This document shows positions 1-11,689 of a stretch of 64,000 bases of DNA, in pieces. The notes under the pieces were generated by a model. The model saw only the letters and a list, made by a program, of their open reading frames with translations. It was not told where the DNA came from and made no database searches. Within the stretch, counting starts at the first letter, position 1, and each line of letters begins with the position of its first letter. Made by a program: the position numbers and the translations under genes. Location of the stretch: positions 28,574,001 through 28,638,000 of the forward strand of contig NC_061771.1 of the NCBI RefSeq assembly GCF_022458985.1, written 5' to 3'. The stretch is from Mugil cephalus. Lineage: Eukaryota > Chordata > Actinopteri > Mugiliformes > Mugilidae.

Positions 1-430
1 TTTTCATAAAGTCCCTACTTGTTTCCTTATAATACAAAATAATTACCTCATAAATACGATAAGTAATATAAAATAGCTCCTTCCTTTTATCATTTTCTTT
101 TCCTTATTGATTCCTTTGAATGATTTCTTTCTACATTGTGCATATTATAACTTTCTAAATAAATGTCCTAAATTATTCCAATGTAAATACATTTTTTTAA
201 TAAAAAGCAAAAAGTAAATAAAATGTTGGAAAAATAATAATAATAATAATAATAATAATAAACAATATTTATATATTCACTGTTTTATTAATATATTTTA
301 TTATTATATATATACCTGTAAGTATATATATATATATATTATTAAAAGTGGTTAATTTTAAATAAGATAATAAAAGCTTTATTTTAATCGACTAGAGGCG
401 TTTAAAGTAATAAAATTTAAAAAAAGACCT
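1..430. other. AT-rich intergenic DNA upstream of mrpl4
   Basis: No coding potential was seen. The stretch is very AT-rich, with an (AAT)n run at about 233-262 and (TA)n runs near 306-340. Base composition changes abruptly to GC-rich at about 430, where the mrpl4 promoter region begins. Confidence 0.6.
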
Positions 431-614
431 CCAGCCGCCGGATGGCGCCAGAGCATCTCCGTGACGTCATCAAGACGCGCCGCTAACACGCCACACGGAA
501 AACCCTCCACGACCTTTCGCGTTGGGTTTGATTCCTCTCAAAATGTTTATATGAAACGATTTGACGGGACTTTTCTGCGTGTGTGAGTGATCGTGGAAGG
601 AAACAGAGTCAAAG
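430..614 (+). promoter_or_regulatory. mrpl4: Probable mrpl4 promoter and 5' UTR
   Basis: A GC-richer block with several CpGs directly precedes the mrpl4 start codon and contrasts with the AT-rich DNA upstream. There is no clear TATA box, which would fit a housekeeping-type promoter. The transcription start is not resolvable by eye, so this is inferred from position and composition. Confidence 0.4.
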
Positions 615-3468
615 ATGCTTCGTTGTTCGCTTTTAATTTGTGGCAGAGGAGTCGCTGCGAGGGTGAGTGACATTAAGCTGCACGATTATAACACAACACA
701 ACACTGCAACAACTGCAGCTCCGGACATTACTGCTAATGCCGGTCTTTATTTTAAAGAGGCTACGAACACACTGGTTTAAATAAAGGTTAAGATTTAAAA
801 ACTTAAAATAATATTGTAAAGAGTTAAAAAAGAACAAACACGGTGGACAAAATAAACACATGGACGGTTTTTCAAGTTCCTCTGAGACAGATTCAATATT
901 TCTAGATATAATTGAACTATCACATTAAAAATATACGTGGAAGTCATTGTGAATGTTACCATTTATGCCAAAGTTTATTAGTAAACCGCAGTTTAAGGCT
1001 GATTTAATCATAATTAGAAACTGAAGCTACACCAACTTTTAATTGTTCCTTGTGACAAAATCAATCTTATATATTTATATCAGACATCAATTTTTATTTT
1101 TCCACGTCCAGTATCAAACTTGTTTTCATGCATATCTCCTCGTATGTTTTTTTTTTTTTAATAATAATCTGCTAATCTGGCCACTAGGAGGATGTTTTGT
1201 ATGTACTGATCAGTCATTTCCTTAAATGTTCATATATGTAAATATTGATGCTACAATCAGTTCATTTGCTTATAACTTCCCGACATTTAATTTCTTTCAT
1301 CAGTCAAAAAAATGGATAAAAAAAAAAGTCTTCACAACATTTTTAACACAAAGATGAAATGTCAAATTTTGTGTTTAGGACACAAACATCCAGACGATGG
1401 TCTTGTGATGGACATTTAATTATTTATTCTGATGTTTGAGGACAGTTAGCCGAGACGATAAGTGTATTTCATGTAGAGCTGTACTCCTCACTCCTCAGTT
1501 AACCAGTAAACTCTTTATTCATTATTATTCTCAGTTTGCCTCGTCCTTCTCTGGTGACAGCGCTCTGCCTCCAAACATACTGCTGCCCACCAACCTCGTG
1601 GATCCCGCCAGATTAAGTAAGTCTTGAAACTTCAACTTTTCACATCACTGTGAGGTGGTTTTGTAGTTATTTGTTTTAGGTCTGCTATAAAGTAAACCCA
1701 CAACCCTGTAGCATCAAAACGTCTCATCAGAGCTGCCAGGAAAAGTAGAGAAGACAGTTTTTACTGGATAAGTAAGAAAAGAAAGAAAAAAGCTTGACTG
1801 GGCCATTTTTACTGTAAACGAGTAGCGCAAACAGTCTCTGAACTGTCCCTTTGAGCCGTCGCTGTCCTCTCGTGTCCTCCCGCAGAGCGTCCTCCTCCTC
1901 CTGCAGACTGCTCCCTGCCTCTGCTGAGGAAGTGCGACGCCGTCGTCCCGGCTCACCTCAGCCCCGTGCAGACGTGGGTGGAGACCCTGGAGGCGGTGGA
2001 CGCCGAGCCGTTGGGTCTGACTCAGCTCCACCCCGACGTCTTTGCAGTGCCTCCGAGGTAAAGAGATTTTTTTTTTAATCAACACGTTGCTGTGTACGTA
2101 GTAAAACGTGAACCCCGGTTTAAACTGTTCTCCGTCCTCTCGTCTCAGGCTCGACATTCTACACAGCGTTGAAATATGGCAGAGAAATTACAAAAGGATT
2201 GTGAGTTCCAGGTTTACTGACTCTAACGGGAAACTCTGGTTCTGTAGCGGTTTGATCGTTTGACCTTAGCAACTGTCTTTGGATTTGTCAGAGTCACGCC
2301 AACACGAAGGTGAGGTCGGAGGTCAGAGGCGGAGGCAAGAAACCGTGGCAACAGAAAGGAAGCGGAAGAGCTCGCCACGGAAGCATCCGCTCACCGATAT
2401 GGAGAGGAGGTGACTCTATATACGACACCAACGTATCCCAGATACAAGGGCTGCGTGTAATTCTCCCACTGGCCTCCAGGCGGCGCCTTAGAAAGGCTCT
2501 GACAGGTGCTGTGTTTTTCCCTCAGGGGGCGTGGCTCATGGACCCAGGGGGCCGAACAGCTACTACTACATGCTGCCCATGAAAACTAGAGTTCTGGGAC
2601 TGAAAGTGTCTCTGAGCTCCAAGATGGCTCAGGTGAGTGGAGACGTGTAAACCACAGTTGAAGTTGTGCCACAAATACAGTATGTTGTAGTGTAAATACT
2701 AGGTTTTTACTTCTCGTGTCTTTCAGGATTATCTTCACGTCGTGGACTCCCTCAACATCCCCACTCCAGACTCCCGCTACCTGCTGGACCTCATCAAACA
2801 CAGACACTGGGGGGAGTCGGTGTTAATAGTCGACGTGTGGGTATCTCCAGACTGTCGCTCATTACTGTTCACTCTACGTTAGGTTTAGTGTAACTCCAGC
2901 CGGTGCAATTAATAACCAATAATAACCAACTTCATGATGAATGTTAATGTGCTCATGTTCTTCCTTTTTTGCTTTCAGAGGCGAAGAGTTTTCTGAAAAC
3001 ATCCTTCAGGCCACAGCGGACCTGAAGACAGTGAACATCATTCCAGCCATCGGTGAGTTCAGTTGTAGTCGTTACTTAATGAGGCCACGCCCCCGTTTAG
3101 GTGATTAACGTCCTGTGATTAAGTGTTTGCTGCACACGTATCAACTATCAGCCCTAAATTTCTTCGGTTTTTGTCCTTTTCTCATAAGAGGAGCCGTCTC
3201 CGTTTTACCTTTGAAATAATTAAAGCTTCTTTGTTTCCAGTGACGTAGCGTTACCGTGATCTCTAACGTGTCGGTTTAAGTCTGTTCCCACCAGTGAAAA
3301 CCTCTCGTCTCGTCCCCGTCAGGTCTGAACGTCCACAGCATGCTGAAACACGAAACGGTCGTCCTCACCCTGGAGACCGTCCGGTTCCTGGAGGAGAAGC
3401 TGCTCTGGCACGACCAGCGCTTCACGCCCCTGTACCCATTTAAGCTCCCGTACTCAGACTTCCCCTAG
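615..3468 (+). CDS. mrpl4: Mitochondrial large-subunit ribosomal protein L4 (uL4m)
   Basis: Component of the 39S subunit of the mitochondrial ribosome. Nine coding exons join in frame with GT-AG introns: 615-662, 1535-1616, 1886-2057, 2149-2200, 2292-2409, 2526-2632, 2727-2836, 2979-3052 and 3323-3468, giving 302 residues, close to the human length. The start ATG opens a short basic, hydrophobic N-terminus ([16 protein letters not shown]) typical of a mitochondrial targeting peptide. Strong family matches are RLDILH, the extended loop [50 protein letters not shown] and [12 protein letters not shown]. The third exon was joined at the first acceptor (1886) because only that keeps the known frame (PLLRKC). 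No frameshift or premature stop is seen. It converges on hyls1. Confidence 0.95.
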
Positions 3469-3545
3469 CAGAGACCACCCGTACAACGCTCACTCAAGTG
3501 TTTTTCTTTGTGTTTATTATGTAAAAAAAACAACAAGAAGTCATA

Positions 3546-3551
3546 AATAAA
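3546..3551 (+). terminator. mrpl4: mrpl4 polyadenylation signal
   Basis: An AATAAA hexamer lies about 80 bases after the mrpl4 stop codon and is the first good signal on this strand. The cleavage site would fall around 3565-3580. Confidence 0.6.
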
Positions 3552-3581
3552 TAAGGATTTAAAAAAAAAACATTGCAAAAC

Positions 3582-3587
3582 TTTATT
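3582..3587 (-). terminator. hyls1: hyls1 polyadenylation signal candidate
   Basis: AATAAA on the minus strand lies about 27 bases past the hyls1 stop codon. A second minus-strand AATAAA at 3513-3518 lies inside the mrpl4 3' UTR. Use of either would make the two convergent transcripts abut or overlap. Confidence 0.5.
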
Positions 3588-3613
3588 AAAAGGTATCTTA
3601 AAATGTGCAGAGG

Positions 3614-6600
3614 CTAAAACCGGTAGCTGAGTTTGTGCGGAAGGAGGCCGTTGGCTAAGTCGTTCCTGATCTCCCAGCGGAGCGCAGAGCGCTTCTTCTC
3701 TGTTGGCACCACGTAAGTGTTGGGCACGTAAACCCTCCGAGGTTTAGGCTGAAAAAAAAAACAAAATGGAATAAGACGTCGTTACTGCGTGCTATTAGAG
3801 GGGGCACCAATATTTTGAGTGTGACTGTAACTGTGGTGTCTGTTATTAACTCCCACGGAGCAGCGCGGCGTCTGCAGTTAACATCACAATGTCAAACACT
3901 TACAGGTGGAGGCTGGTAGGCGAGTCGTTCCTGAAAACAAATCAGAACACGGACAAACATGAACACCAGCGTGTCATGGTAGATGAACACCTACATTAAA
4001 TTATACGTCGGTGGAGACTCGTCTAACTCAAACAGGAGGTTCGGTTTATTCAGATCTAAACGGTAAAGACGGTGAATTAAACATCTTCTCCTGCACCGAG
4101 GATGTTCTCGTACCTTTATCTCCCAGCGGAGGGATCTCCTGTCCTTCTCTCCGGGGAGTTTGAACATTTCCCAGAGCTGTTTGTACTGGAAATACCTGCA
4201 GAGACGAACACACCAACATGAACGTGATGAAGAAGAGTGTTGTGGTTTGAACTTGAAGTCTGTCTAATTCAGCGGCGTCCAACTCATTTTGATCGAGTGT
4301 CTGTGGGATGATCCACAGAGGACCCTCCCCTCAAAGACCCCCCCAGCCTTCTGGTTCTGGTTCTGTTTTTTTTTGGATCCTGGACCTCATGCACATTTTT
4401 GATCTTCTCTGAGGACTATTTGTTTGTTTGGAACATTAGCTTAACTGCTAAGTGCTAACCTGAACATGGTGGGTGGATGAAGCTTCTGCGGCTTCTTCCT
4501 GATTGCACCCAAAAAAGATCTGAAGCTTCGAAGCCTTAAAGACCCTTTCAGTGACATCTAGTGGCCAGCTGCGTTTATAGCAGCCACCGATTCTAAACGA
4601 TTCACACATCGGTCGATTCGCTCTTAAGCAGCTGTGTCAACAGTTTGAAATGTGACTTGATTTAGATATTTATTATTTTTGCTGTGAAGTGACAAGTAAT
4701 TCAACATCAGTGTTTGAGACATGACTGGAAACAACGTACAGAGGTAAAGATCAGAAGGACAATGTCTGGATTTGGATGCTAAACATTTTCCTGATTTCCA
4801 TTAAGATAAAATAGTTTTAATGTAAAACATGGTGTAAAAGATTCAAATTAAACGCTGTAGAGATACTTTTTTGGGAGAATGATTCTGAAGGACTATTTAT
4901 GAACAAGATCTGCTCCATGGTGTAATTCTCCATTAACACCTGTAACACTATGAAGCAGAGAGGGAACTCAGAGCATTTTGTGTTTCCTTTAAATCAATGA
5001 AGAGGCTCCAAAGTTTCCGGTGTTTCTTTGTGACGTACGAAGCTTCAAACGTCATCGGTCATGTGATCACAGAGATGTGACACAAGTCTCAACACGGCGT
5101 TTAAAACCAACAGAGTGAAAGAGGCTTCAGAGCCTCGGTGTCAAACATCCCATCTCCCATAGGACCTCTCAATAAAATACAGTAAATTACTCTTGTGAAA
5201 CAGATGTAGTTAGAGAAAAAAGTCCTGATTCCTCTGTAGTTTAGGTAAATAAGGGTCTTAGTCCTATTTCTATAAATGCCACATGATCTTTTTCAAAGGA
5301 TATTTCATTTTCATGGAGTCCTTGCAATTACACCACGGACCACTAGGGGGCCCCTGTTTGAGAATCACCGACCTACACAACACTACTTTTAGGAGGTTCG
5401 TTGAACTCACTTGGCCACTGGGTCGGTCTTCTTCATGGTTTGTTGGCTCATCACTGGTCGAATGACTGAAACAGGAATTTATAAAAAGAGATTATACAAA
5501 GGTTTTTTAAAAACAAAAAAAGAGTGGAAAGCACTGAACGTGAGTTTTGCTGTTGACTTACAGGATTTGGGTTTGGGCCTCAGGTCTCCTTCGCTCTGAG
5601 TTTGAGTCTGTCCGCGAGAAAACAAAAGTACAGTACAATTTTATTGAAACGATTCAAAAGGCCTCACATCCAGGTTTTAAAAGCCCGACCCACCATGGCT
5701 CTGATGTAGGACTCGAGGGCGCTCAGAGAGATGCCGTCGCCGTCGGCCTCCGAGCTCCGGGTGTCGCTCAGGTCCGTCCGGTCTTCGTTCTCGGAGCTCG
5801 AGTCCCGTTGAGCTGACGTGGACACGCGAAGCTCGGCCAGTCGCTCCTCCAGATAACTGGTCGCATCTGAACGCAAACAACCGGAGACATGTGGACATCA
5901 GCCAACCTGCGTCTTACAGACCAGACGGGGACATTTACCAACTGCTCTCCTGACTTGGAAGCATTAAAAATGTTAAATGGTCTAATTTGGTGGTTGTTGC
6001 TTAAGGCGACTGAATCTCCAAACTAAAATATGAGACATTTTCTCTCCAGAGGTGGAAATTTGGGGTTTTTCATTATTATTATACATCTGGGGGCATTTTC
6101 AATTCCCCAGATTAAAGCTAAACTGTGTTTAGTTGATTTATTCCACCTTTAACATGTTGTATAATCATCTTTAACCTCCTGAGACCCAGCGTCCTCATAT
6201 GGGGACATTAGGTTTTAGGTTTACAGCAGCTTATTCTGCTTCATTTAGACCTGTTGTCCTCATAAGGAGAAACTTTTATCTGTGTCAATACACTTGTTTA
6301 TTCATGCTTATTAACTTTTCTAGTTTGATTTGACATGAAACTTAAACAAGTTCACAAGGACTCGTTTGAGGACGTTGGGATTTCATGGTTTCCAATTCTG
6401 CTTTTGCATTAAAATAAACAGTTTTACATTTTGATACAAATTGGTGACTTAAATTGTAATATACAGTGAAATAATCTCCATGTCCACCTATGGTTTTTTT
6501 TTTCAAAAACCTACTTCTAGTTCAAACATGATGCTTATTTTTTTATACATCTTAGGTGATGATTATTTTTCTTCTTCTATGTTGTTCAATTAGCCAATTA

Positions 6601-9600
6601 ACACCAAAATAAAAGAAAAATTTTGAAGCTACAGAGACGTACTTCTGATTTATGGCCGACCTAAAACAAACAACTATACATAACTAGAACAGTGCTTTGA
6701 TATCAGCCAGTTCAGCTTTATTTTTTACTTTGGTTAATAAATGATATAAAGTAGGGCTGGGTGTTATACCACTTCGTACTGAATACCTGTATTTATTTGT
6801 GTTATGATATGAATTTTTAACATACCAGTATACTGGTGTATTTGATTACACATCATTGGGAACGTTTCACTGCGAGACACTGTTTCAGACCGGACCATTT
6901 TAAATGTAGCGCTTCTAAACACACGTGATGCGACTGTGTCACTGTGAGAAAAATGGAAAGGTCTGAAAAATTAAGAGGCAGAACGAGAAGACTTGAACCA
7001 AAAAAAAAAAAAAGTGCTTTGTCGGTGATTTAGTTTTTTTTTGGGAAAGTAGACGTCCCCAACTTCTGGGGACAGTCCCTGTTTTGGATAAAGCGGCTAA
7101 AGCTGTCCCCAAAAATGTCCCCTATTTTAGCCTTTTATGAATGAGAAAAAAAAAACGTGGCGCGCAGACTACAGTCATTACGGTAGTCAGTCAGGCTGCT
7201 ATTGACATTAGAGACACAGCAGTTTAAATATATTTAAATATATTTAAATGTCAAAATAAATTAATTGTCTCTGGTTCTTCATTTCATCTGATGACATTTT
7301 ATCTGCTGCATTAATTCCTCTCTCAACCAGTAGAAAACGTGATTACGCAAGAAATAATAAAAGAACCATGATAAACATTTTAGGTCGTACCACCAGCTCT
7401 ATATAAAAATAACATATTCACGCCTTCATTATCTAATAAAGTTTCAGAGACGTCCATTTACCCTTCCTATGTCTGAGGTTTCCCTCCCAGTCCTCACACA
7501 TCTTGCTGTACATCGACCACTTCATATCCGCTTTAGAGTCGATGAACTTGACGTCTTTGTTGCTTGAAGACTCGTCCACATCTTCGTCCACTTCGTTCAG
7601 CGGAGGAAGGTTTTCCAGCTTCTCTTCCAGACTCGGCTCCTCTTCATCATCCTGGGAACGATTCTCCTCCAGCAGGAACTCGTCTTCAGTCTCAGGAGGT
7701 TTCAACTCCGCCGCTGCACTAGTCAGTTTGTTTCCAGACACCGTTTGCTCGTCCTCTAACTCACCCGCTGGAGTCTTGCTGAAGTCTGGCTCGTGCGTAG
7801 GTTCGACGTCGGATTCGCCGAAGCTGCCGAGAGAGCGGTCGTCCTCTCCGTCGTCCTCTCCGTCGTCCTCTCCGTCGTCCCTCGCCTCGGACAGATCTCC
7901 CCGGCTGTCCTGGTCGAACTCGGTTATGGTGTGGTCGTCTCTGTACTCTCCTCCCTCCTGCTCCTCCGGTCGGTACGTCCCGTAGCCAGAGGTCATCAGA
8001 CTCGGTGCTGGACTGTCTGAGCTGCTGCTACAACTTCCACCGCCTTCGTCGTCACCATCATCTTCTCCCTCCTCCTTTTCATCGTTGCTCCCTTCTTCCG
8101 AGCCCCCGGCAGCGACGCTCCTTTGGTGGCTCAGCTCAGGGTTTTTCTCCTGAAGCGAGTCCTCAGCAGCCGTTCCTTCAACCTCCTCCTCCTCCTTTTC
8201 CGGCTTCTCTCCATCAGACCAAAAGGAGGAGTTGAGGGAATTCCTGTCATCGCTGCTGTCTTCGTCCAGCTGAGGGTTATACATTTTGTACATGGTGGTG
8301 AAGTGCGCTCCTGTCGAGGTGCGTGGAGTGAGTGATCTGTTGGAGCTTAAGGAAGGAGCTAAGAGGATTAGCTGATATCCAGGAGCTTCACAAACGTCTT
8401 GTCGCCGCTGAAACAGCCCCGTCTACTGGAGACCAGAGGGACTACACCTCGGCGTTCATTTATTCTTTTGATTCTTTTTAGATTCTTTTTATTTAAGATT
8501 TGAACTGCAGGAGCTTGGATGTTTTTTTAATGTTGTTTTTAATTCATAAAAGTATATGTAATAGTTATTTGCTTAGTCTTCTTGTTAGTTTTACTCACAT
8601 CACTGGAAGAGGTGATTTTATTCTGGATTCTTGTTGCCTGAAAGTTCCCTATTTGACTAACTTTTAGGATTTGTAGATGATGATTTACTGCTCTGTATAT
8701 TATGAAATAAAAGCTAAAGCAGGTCATCAAAGCACCTCAGAAGAGATTTTATAAATGCAGTTAAATCTACGTTACCTGAGTCTTCACTGTAGATGGATTC
8801 ATCACAGACAAGCGACTGCCCTTCATGTTTCCTGAAGAGAGAAACATGAAATTGTTGATATTTAGATATAGAACTGTGATACTGTTGTTTCTAAACCTAT
8901 TTGTTCGACACAGGAAGCTGCAACTCAAGATTATGGATCCCCAATATGTCCACTGGCATATAAAACAACAATAATATCATAAAAATAAAAAGTGATGAGT
9001 TTAATTTTGTTCACATAGGTGGTTTGTACTTCTATGTTAAGTTGATGCAGAAGCTACAACAACTACACAGATTCCTGTGCTGAGCCTTCGCAGGTAAACT
9101 GAGGACGTTTGGAGACATTTGTATGACTGACAGCCTGATCTTATCTGATCTGATCTGATCTTATCTGAATTTAAGGAAACATGTAGCGTGGTGCCAGCTT
9201 TCTTTAGGTGTTCGGTTACAATATACAAAAGTAGCTTGTAGCGATATTGTTTCAATAAGACTGAACCTAAATTTACAGTATCTCTATCACAATATGTATT
9301 GAGCCATGAGCCGTAACTGCTCCATTATATTGTGCTGTTGTTAGCGTTAGCCTAGCTTAGTCATTATGCCATTCCACATCACCCTCTACTGGACGTGCAC
9401 ACGAACTACACTAAATGTAATAAGATCTACTGAGAAGACAAAATCCATATTTCCAGTTATTTTTTTCAAAAGTACAGCAAAAGTAATGTAATGCTTTACA
9501 ATATTACAGTGTAACTAATTACTAACAAGTACTGCATTACATTTTTGAAGTAACTTGCCCAATACTGCTAATTTCACAACAGGAATGAGAAACGAATGAG

Positions 9601-10626
9601 AAATGAAGTGGCCACTGGACGGTCTGGTGTGTGTCACTGTATGTGTGTGTCTCTGGGGTCGTAACCCACCTCAGGACCTTCCTCTTGATGAAGCGTTTCT
9701 CCTGAGCGTCTGAGGACGACGTGTAGCTGTCAGAAAGCCGTGAGAGCGGGGAAACATCCGGCTCCACCTGCAGCCTCCTCGGAGCACCAGGAGGAAGCTG
9801 GAGCTTCGGAGCCACCGAGTGCTGAGCGTACGAGTCACAGCGTCCCTGCTGCCGTCCATAACCTCTGTCCTGTGAGTCACATCACACATCGATTAATGAT
9901 CTGAGAGTTATCACTGGTGTTTGAGACTAGAACAATTCATGTTGACTACATTTAGCCCATCGTCATGTGGTAAATGCTCACCTCTCTGTCATGGTCTGCT
10001 CTGTTTGCATGCAAGAAAAATCCTTCACTGGTGTCTTCGATGTAGCACCGACCAACTGTGGAGACAAATACAGGACTAATCAAATGACATATGAAGCAAA
10101 TGAAGGTAAAACTTGCTAACCCAACACGCTCGTCGTCATTTAATGGGTTCTGAATAAAGTGAGTGTTTCTCTGCGCGCTCTGACCTTTCTCTTTGGTAAA
10201 CACCGGAGGACTTGGCTGAGACGTGGTCGTCACGGTTTTATGGTTTAGCCGAGTCGAAGGGGCCAGACTCCTCCACTCTCCGTGTCGAATCAGGTCATCA
10301 AGATCTGACAAGAAACAGTCCCTAAAGGTCAGTCTAAAGATTTGGCATTTTCCCTGTTATTTAGTTTTATCTGACCGAATACAAACACGGCGTGATGTTT
10401 CTCCGGTATTAAATGAGGAAAACATGACAACAAACCAACATTGTTCTTTTAAATGTCAGTAAATCACTAAACATCCGAACATTAGCAATATCAATGCACA
10501 ATATAACACTGTAAGTAGAATCTAACCTTGCTTAAACTCAAGCAGTCTGTGTTTTGGTATGTTGTTGTAGCCGAGGATGGCCAGCTGCTCCTGAATCTCC
10601 TCTTCTGAGAAATCCAGGTTGTCCAT
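3614..10626 (-). CDS. hyls1: HYLS1 centriolar and ciliogenesis-associated protein
   Basis: HYLS1 is a centriole component needed for cilium formation; the human protein is mutated in hydrolethalus syndrome. Eleven coding exons, listed 5' to 3' on the minus strand, join in frame: 10626-10527, 10304-10185, 10055-9982, 9869-9670, 8831-8776, 5866-5694, 5607-5562, 5465-5411, 4195-4114, 3930-3904 and 3748-3614, giving 355 residues. The N-terminus carries a conserved helix ([15 protein letters not shown]). The middle matches human HYLS1 at [18 protein letters not shown]. The conserved C-terminal region runs from KPKSFIRPVM through [17 protein letters not shown] to [15 protein letters not shown] and DLANG. 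Exon 5866-5694 ends at ATG/gtgggt; the open frame simply runs on past that donor to a stop. A 5' UTR exon probably ends at a GTGAGA donor at 11439. The fifth intron holds a separate ORF. Confidence 0.93.
4287..4346. repeat. Fragment of Tc1/mariner-like inverted-repeat element
   Basis: This intronic stretch of about 60 bases matches an internal part (GATCGAGTGTCTGTGGGATGA and onward through the bases after GATCCACAGAG) of the element complete at 15210-15662. It is a truncated relic without ends. Confidence 0.5.
6171..6560 (+). mobile_element. piggyBac-like MITE, copy A (right end lost)
   Basis: It begins TTAACCTCCTGAGACC followed by GTCCTCATATGGGGACATTA, the start shared with copies at 46824 and 58790. 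The body matches those copies (TTATTCTGCTTCATTTAGAC, then the tract around GAAATAATC) but the alignment fades near 6560 before the right terminal repeat. It sits in hyls1 intron 5. Confidence 0.7.
6752..7330. repeat. hAT-like dispersed element, copy 1
   Basis: It begins with TAGGGCTGGGTGTTATACC, an hAT-type terminal sequence. Its body, from TGTTTCAGACCGGACCATTT through CTGGGGACAGTCCC to TTTAAATATATTTAAATGTC, is repeated with point changes at 42600-43060. No matching right terminus was found, so it may be truncated. The class is inferred from the left end only. Confidence 0.5.
7433..8293 (-). CDS. Unrecognised acidic single-exon ORF nested in hyls1 intron 5
   Basis: An open frame of 286 codons starts at ATG in a strong context (CACCACCATGT). 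The product is strongly acidic and serine-rich, low in complexity in its first two thirds, with a DGED-type repeat encoded by 12-bp units at about 7846-7880. Less biased segments are the N-terminus [19 protein letters not shown], a central [10 protein letters not shown]...[16 protein letters not shown] stretch and a C-terminal [19 protein letters not shown] do not recognise the family. A donor (AAGG/GTAAAT) at 7462/7461 would drop the last residues and is in the correct phase to join hyls1 exon 5866-5694. It may therefore be an intronless nested gene, or an alternative first exon of the hyls1 locus. No good polyadenylation signal follows the stop at 7433, which mildly favours splicing. Confidence 0.6.
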   Translation of the reverse strand: MYKMYNPQLDEDSSDDRNSLNSSFWSDGEKPEKEEEEVEGTAAEDSLQEKNPELSHQRSVAAGGSEEGSNDEKEEGEDDGDDEGGGSCSSSSDSPAPSLMTSGYGTYRPEEQEGGEYRDDHTITEFDQDSRGDLSEARDDGEDDGEDDGEDDRSLGSFGESDVEPTHEPDFSKTPAGELEDEQTVSGNKLTSAAAELKPPETEDEFLLEENRSQDDEEEPSLEEKLENLPPLNEVDEDVDESSSNKDVKFIDSKADMKWSMYSKMCEDWEGNLRHRKGKWTSLKLY

Positions 10627-11438
10627 GACGCTTTCCAGCTTTGGGTCACTAGGTAGAAAAATACCGGAATAAATGTAAAAATAAAAAAAATATACTGAAG
10701 TAAATTGAATCTGAAACACAACAATAACATTTTAAAATGAAATCTGCTTTTTTTTAAATTTTATTTACCTTGTATGTTATAGAAATGTGTTTATTAATTT
10801 CTCTTTATCTTCTAAATAAGCTTCTTCTTACATTTAGTGTATTTACAAGTCCATAAATAGGCACAATCTGTGATTAATATAAATGTGGTGGACGAAATAT
10901 TAAAAACCAAAAATTAAAGCGAAACTGTTCATGAGCATAACCAGAAAAGTCTCCATAAATAATGTACAGAACTAAGCACTAACCAATACAAGGCTAAAAA
11001 AATAATGCTAAATGTTTTATAAAAACGTTTGCTAAAGAAGAAAAAGCAGTATTTTTTATTTTTTGGCTATATCACTCTTTTGTTGAGTAACGTTAGCAAC
11101 TAACTTACACTCTTCATGCACTCAATGTCTAATATACCTTTAATTTAGCTTTTTAAACCATTACACAAACGAAAGCTCTGCCGCTTCTATGACGAATGTA
11201 GTAGACTACTATCAATGTTTTAACAGGGTCACAAAATTCCTCTTATCTATGTCTACTTTTCCCTAATAAGTACGTCAATCTTAAATTGACAGATTTTTGA
11301 AAGGGATCTGGCACAAAAGTCTCAAGTCCAGTTTACGGGCGCAAGCTAAGCTAACTGTTAGCAGCCAAACATGTAGCCTAGTAACACAAAGCAGTTGGCT
11401 AATGAAACTTTAATTCGCTTTAAGGAATTAGTTCTCAC

Positions 11439-11640
11439 CTGCACATCGACTGTTGTTACCGTGAATCCATCTCGTTGACGCTAACGGCGAACTTTAGCCA
11501 TTTTGCTGAGGTCGTGTTTTTATTGTTTACAGGCTCGGACCGCAGCACCAAGACAACAGCCGTTAACGAGCTTTGAAAAGGACGCCTGTTTACGTCATCC
11601 CCAAACATCCGGTCTCTTTCTTCTTCGTCGTCTTTTAAGC
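11439..11640 (-). promoter_or_regulatory. hyls1: Probable hyls1 5' UTR exon and promoter
   Basis: A splice donor (CAG/GTGAGA) ends a likely non-coding first exon at 11439. The following coding exon has an acceptor (CCTAG) just upstream of its ATG at 10626. The DNA from 11450 to 11640 is richer in GC and CpG than its surroundings. The exact transcription start is not visible. Confidence 0.45.
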
Positions 11641-11689
11641 GGATGTCGAAACGACTATCCAACTAGCGCCACCCAATGAAAATATTATG

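Noticed and set aside
1851-2078. Open frame rich in Arg and Ser on the plus strand
   Set aside because: It is another frame of mrpl4 exon 3; only the PLLRKC frame matches the family.
5664-5876. A 70-codon open frame ending in AFKTWM, at first read as the last exon of the acidic nested ORF
   Set aside because: The region has an acceptor at 5867 and a better-fitting donor (ATG/gtgggt) at 5694/5693. With these it joins the next hyls1 exon in the frame that gives KPKSFIRPVM, so it belongs to hyls1.
7503-8235. Serine-rich plus-strand frames opposite the acidic ORF
   Set aside because: They are the complement of GAG/GAC/TCC-rich codons. The minus-strand frame is longer and has a good start context.
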